From: Chlorops oryzae
Taxonomy: Eukaryota > Arthropoda > Insecta > Diptera > Chloropidae
DNA length: 64,000 nucleotides
Assembly: GCA_020466095.1 (NCBI GenBank)
Contig: CM035806.1
Span: 1,333,602 to 1,397,601, forward strand
Direction of reading: 5' to 3'
Part shown: positions 62,463-64,000 of the stretch, in pieces
Layout of the letters: each line of letters starts with the position of its first letter
How positions within the stretch are numbered: the stretch's first letter is position 1
The notes under the pieces: generated by a model
Seen by the model: only the letters and a program-made list of their open reading frames with translations
Told to the model about the DNA's origin: nothing
The model's database searches: none
Translations under genes and position numbers: made by a program

Positions 62463-63480
62463 CAAGTGAGAAGTCAATGGAGTACAATTGGTCTTAGTCG
62501 TTTGGAGGAAATAAAATTATATTAAGCAAAAAGATGACATCAAATAGTTCGGAACTAAGTCACGCACTTTGAAAATGACGTCAAAAAGTGTCACACTATT
62601 TACATATATAAGCATCGGAGTAAGCACATCATACGTGCTTACATACATACATACCCTCTAGTGAGCGTGGGGTAAATTGCCCCGAGGCAACTAGTACTTT
62701 TACCATATAAAAAAAACTAATGCAAAGGAGGGTAGAGCTTCGTATACAGCTCCGACTTGTATTGTATGGAAAAAAAATGGTTTTTCGTGTCAGTAATAAG
62801 AGTTGCCATGATATAATTCTTGCACAGAGCGTTGATAGTCCGAAATCAAAAATAAAATCTATCTATATATTTCAAATATTTTTGTAAGTAAAACGAACAC
62901 CAAACATAATTCTGTATAATTGCGTATAGGACGCTCAAAAAATATAACAAAAAAAAAAAACCAAAAAATAACCACAAATTATGGTGAATAGTCTTTTAAA
63001 AAGAACGAGTGCTTTACTGTAACCAAAGTAACTGGTGGAATTAGAACTAGTAAAACGCTAGAGCTTAACTACTCATACTTCCTGCGGGGTAGGCCTAGAA
63101 TGTAAGCAATGTCCGTACATAAGCGCGAAACACACACATCATCCACACATGAAAATGTAGTTTTTCTTATAGGGAAAGCATAACAATTTCAGCAACGTGA
63201 ATTCGCTCTGCGTTTATTTTTTATTTTATTTTACGACGTTTGTAAAAATTCGTAGCATCATCGAGTCACGAAAATGCCGAGTCAGGATTTTTTTTCAAGA
63301 AAATTTGGATGATTTAATAAAGGTCCCAGCAGCGAAATGCTCAATGCAATTGGCAATGGCCAACGACATCGACTCCTGAATCGACAAGAAGAGGTAATGC
63401 AAGTTCATTACAATTTGGGTGAAAAATGTTCCCTAATGTAATAGAATTCGAAAAAATCGAGAAAGCTTCTTTTTCGCTCC
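62463..63480. other. No gene seen
   Basis: AT-rich with an A-run at 62950. Small palindrome-like GGGGTAAATTGCCCC at about 62670. Nothing else supportable. Confidence 0.35.
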
Positions 63481-63709
63481 ATGATACAAGAAAACAAGAT
63501 AGCGCCACTTGAGAGAGGAAACGTCACAAACTCAAAATCGCGATTCGTTGTTGTTGTTTCCCATGTTAAACCGGCTTTTTACTTTTTTGAATAGCATGGG
63601 AAAAACAACAATTTCTCGCTCAGTGACGTCACAAACTCAATTTTCGGCTCTCAAAGAGAGCCTCAAAATAGCGGTACTGAAGTGGCGATATCTTGTTTTC
63701 TTGTATCAT
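63481..63709. mobile_element. Foldback MITE with 30-bp near-perfect arms
   Basis: ATGATACAAGAAAACAAGAT with AGCGCCACTT at the left pairs with AAGTGGCGATATCTTGTTTT with CTTGTATCAT at the right, one mismatch in 30. Inner arms GTTGTTGTTTCCCATG and CATGGGAAAAACAACAA pair too. GTCACAAACTCAA occurs twice as a direct repeat inside. Confidence 0.75.
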
Positions 63710-63829
63710 GATTCGCTCTTTATTCAAATGCGTATTTACGTTTTTTTTTTTTTATAGTAATCATACATACATACGAGGCGTCATCAGTTCGATTTCCTCA
63801 AATGCTGATATAATAAATCTAGACCGGAA

Positions 63830-63902
63830 GTCTCCGTGGCGTAATGGATGCGTGCGCGCCTACCAATCTGAAGAGCTCGAGTTCGAATCCTTTCGCAGGC
63901 GA
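63830..63902 (+). repeat. tRNA-like sequence 4, Arg-tRNA-like head
   Basis: GTCTCCGTGGCGTAATGGAT resembles the 5' half of arginine tRNA (box A TGGCGNAATGGA), and GAGTTCGAATCC is a box B. The T-stem and acceptor stem do not pair properly and no clear anticodon loop is present, so this is a tRNA-derived repeat. Shares AATCTGAAG...GTTCGAATCC with pieces at 36786 and 37147. Confidence 0.65.
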
Positions 63903-64000
63903 AAAAAAGGTGCGGAAGAAATACTGGGTCGTGAAAGAAGTAAAAAAATAAAAAAAAAAAAATGATCCACTCCGCGGCGAGGAGCAAACAAGTTGCCAAC

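Noticed and set aside
61029..62487. Reverse-strand open frames of 482 and 421 codons
   Set aside because: They are translations of the GA/CT array (F, L, S only) and run into unique sequence by chance.
63830..63902. Functional arginine tRNA gene
   Set aside because: Acceptor and T stems do not pair and no proper anticodon loop is present.

Overview
This is a eukaryotic, AT-rich, repeat-laden window from a higher dipteran (brachyceran) fly. The evidence is two recognisable genes whose closest known relatives are Drosophila genes, GT-AG introns of very uneven length, and insect-type transposon debris. A tephritid-like fly is my guess, not a demonstrated assignment. There are no prokaryotic features, CRISPR arrays or operons.

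Layout: 1-18.0 kb is gene-poor and packed with degraded mobile elements: a gutted Tc1/mariner copy, TTAA-type elements including one with CCCTAG termini, a split 18S rRNA pseudogene, a non-LTR reverse-transcriptase relic, several MITEs and GA/CT microsatellites. 18.66-41.76 kb (+) carries Hillarin (Hil), a LIM plus transglutaminase-like cytoskeletal protein in about ten coding exons, with a 13.4-kb intron full of transposons. Exon 2 is present but riddled with small deletions. 42.63-53.05 kb is a high-copy tandem satellite of about 494 bp that runs forward for about 7 kb and then flips to reverse for about 3.4 kb. 54.13-56.22 kb (-) carries the 3' part of bancal (bl, hnRNP K): half of KH2, a long Gly/Asn-rich linker, KH3 and the short C-terminal exon. 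Its 5' exons are not in the window. 56.3-64 kb is bl intron or upstream DNA with an AT-rich tract, a broken Gypsy-type pol fragment, a 1.2-kb GA array, a hairpin MITE and a tRNA-derived repeat.

Hil and bl converge tail to tail, and the inverted satellite lies between them. Read-through from either gene would transcribe a very large inverted repeat, which makes this the most interesting architecture in the window. A second candidate is a perfect 51-bp-arm hairpin at 29567-29684. Several patches (Hil exon 2, 39.55-40.2 kb, 43.95-44.49 kb, perhaps 4.0-4.9 kb) look like low-quality or chimeric assembly rather than biology and should be read with care. All calls come from reading the sequence and from remembered family features; no searches were run.
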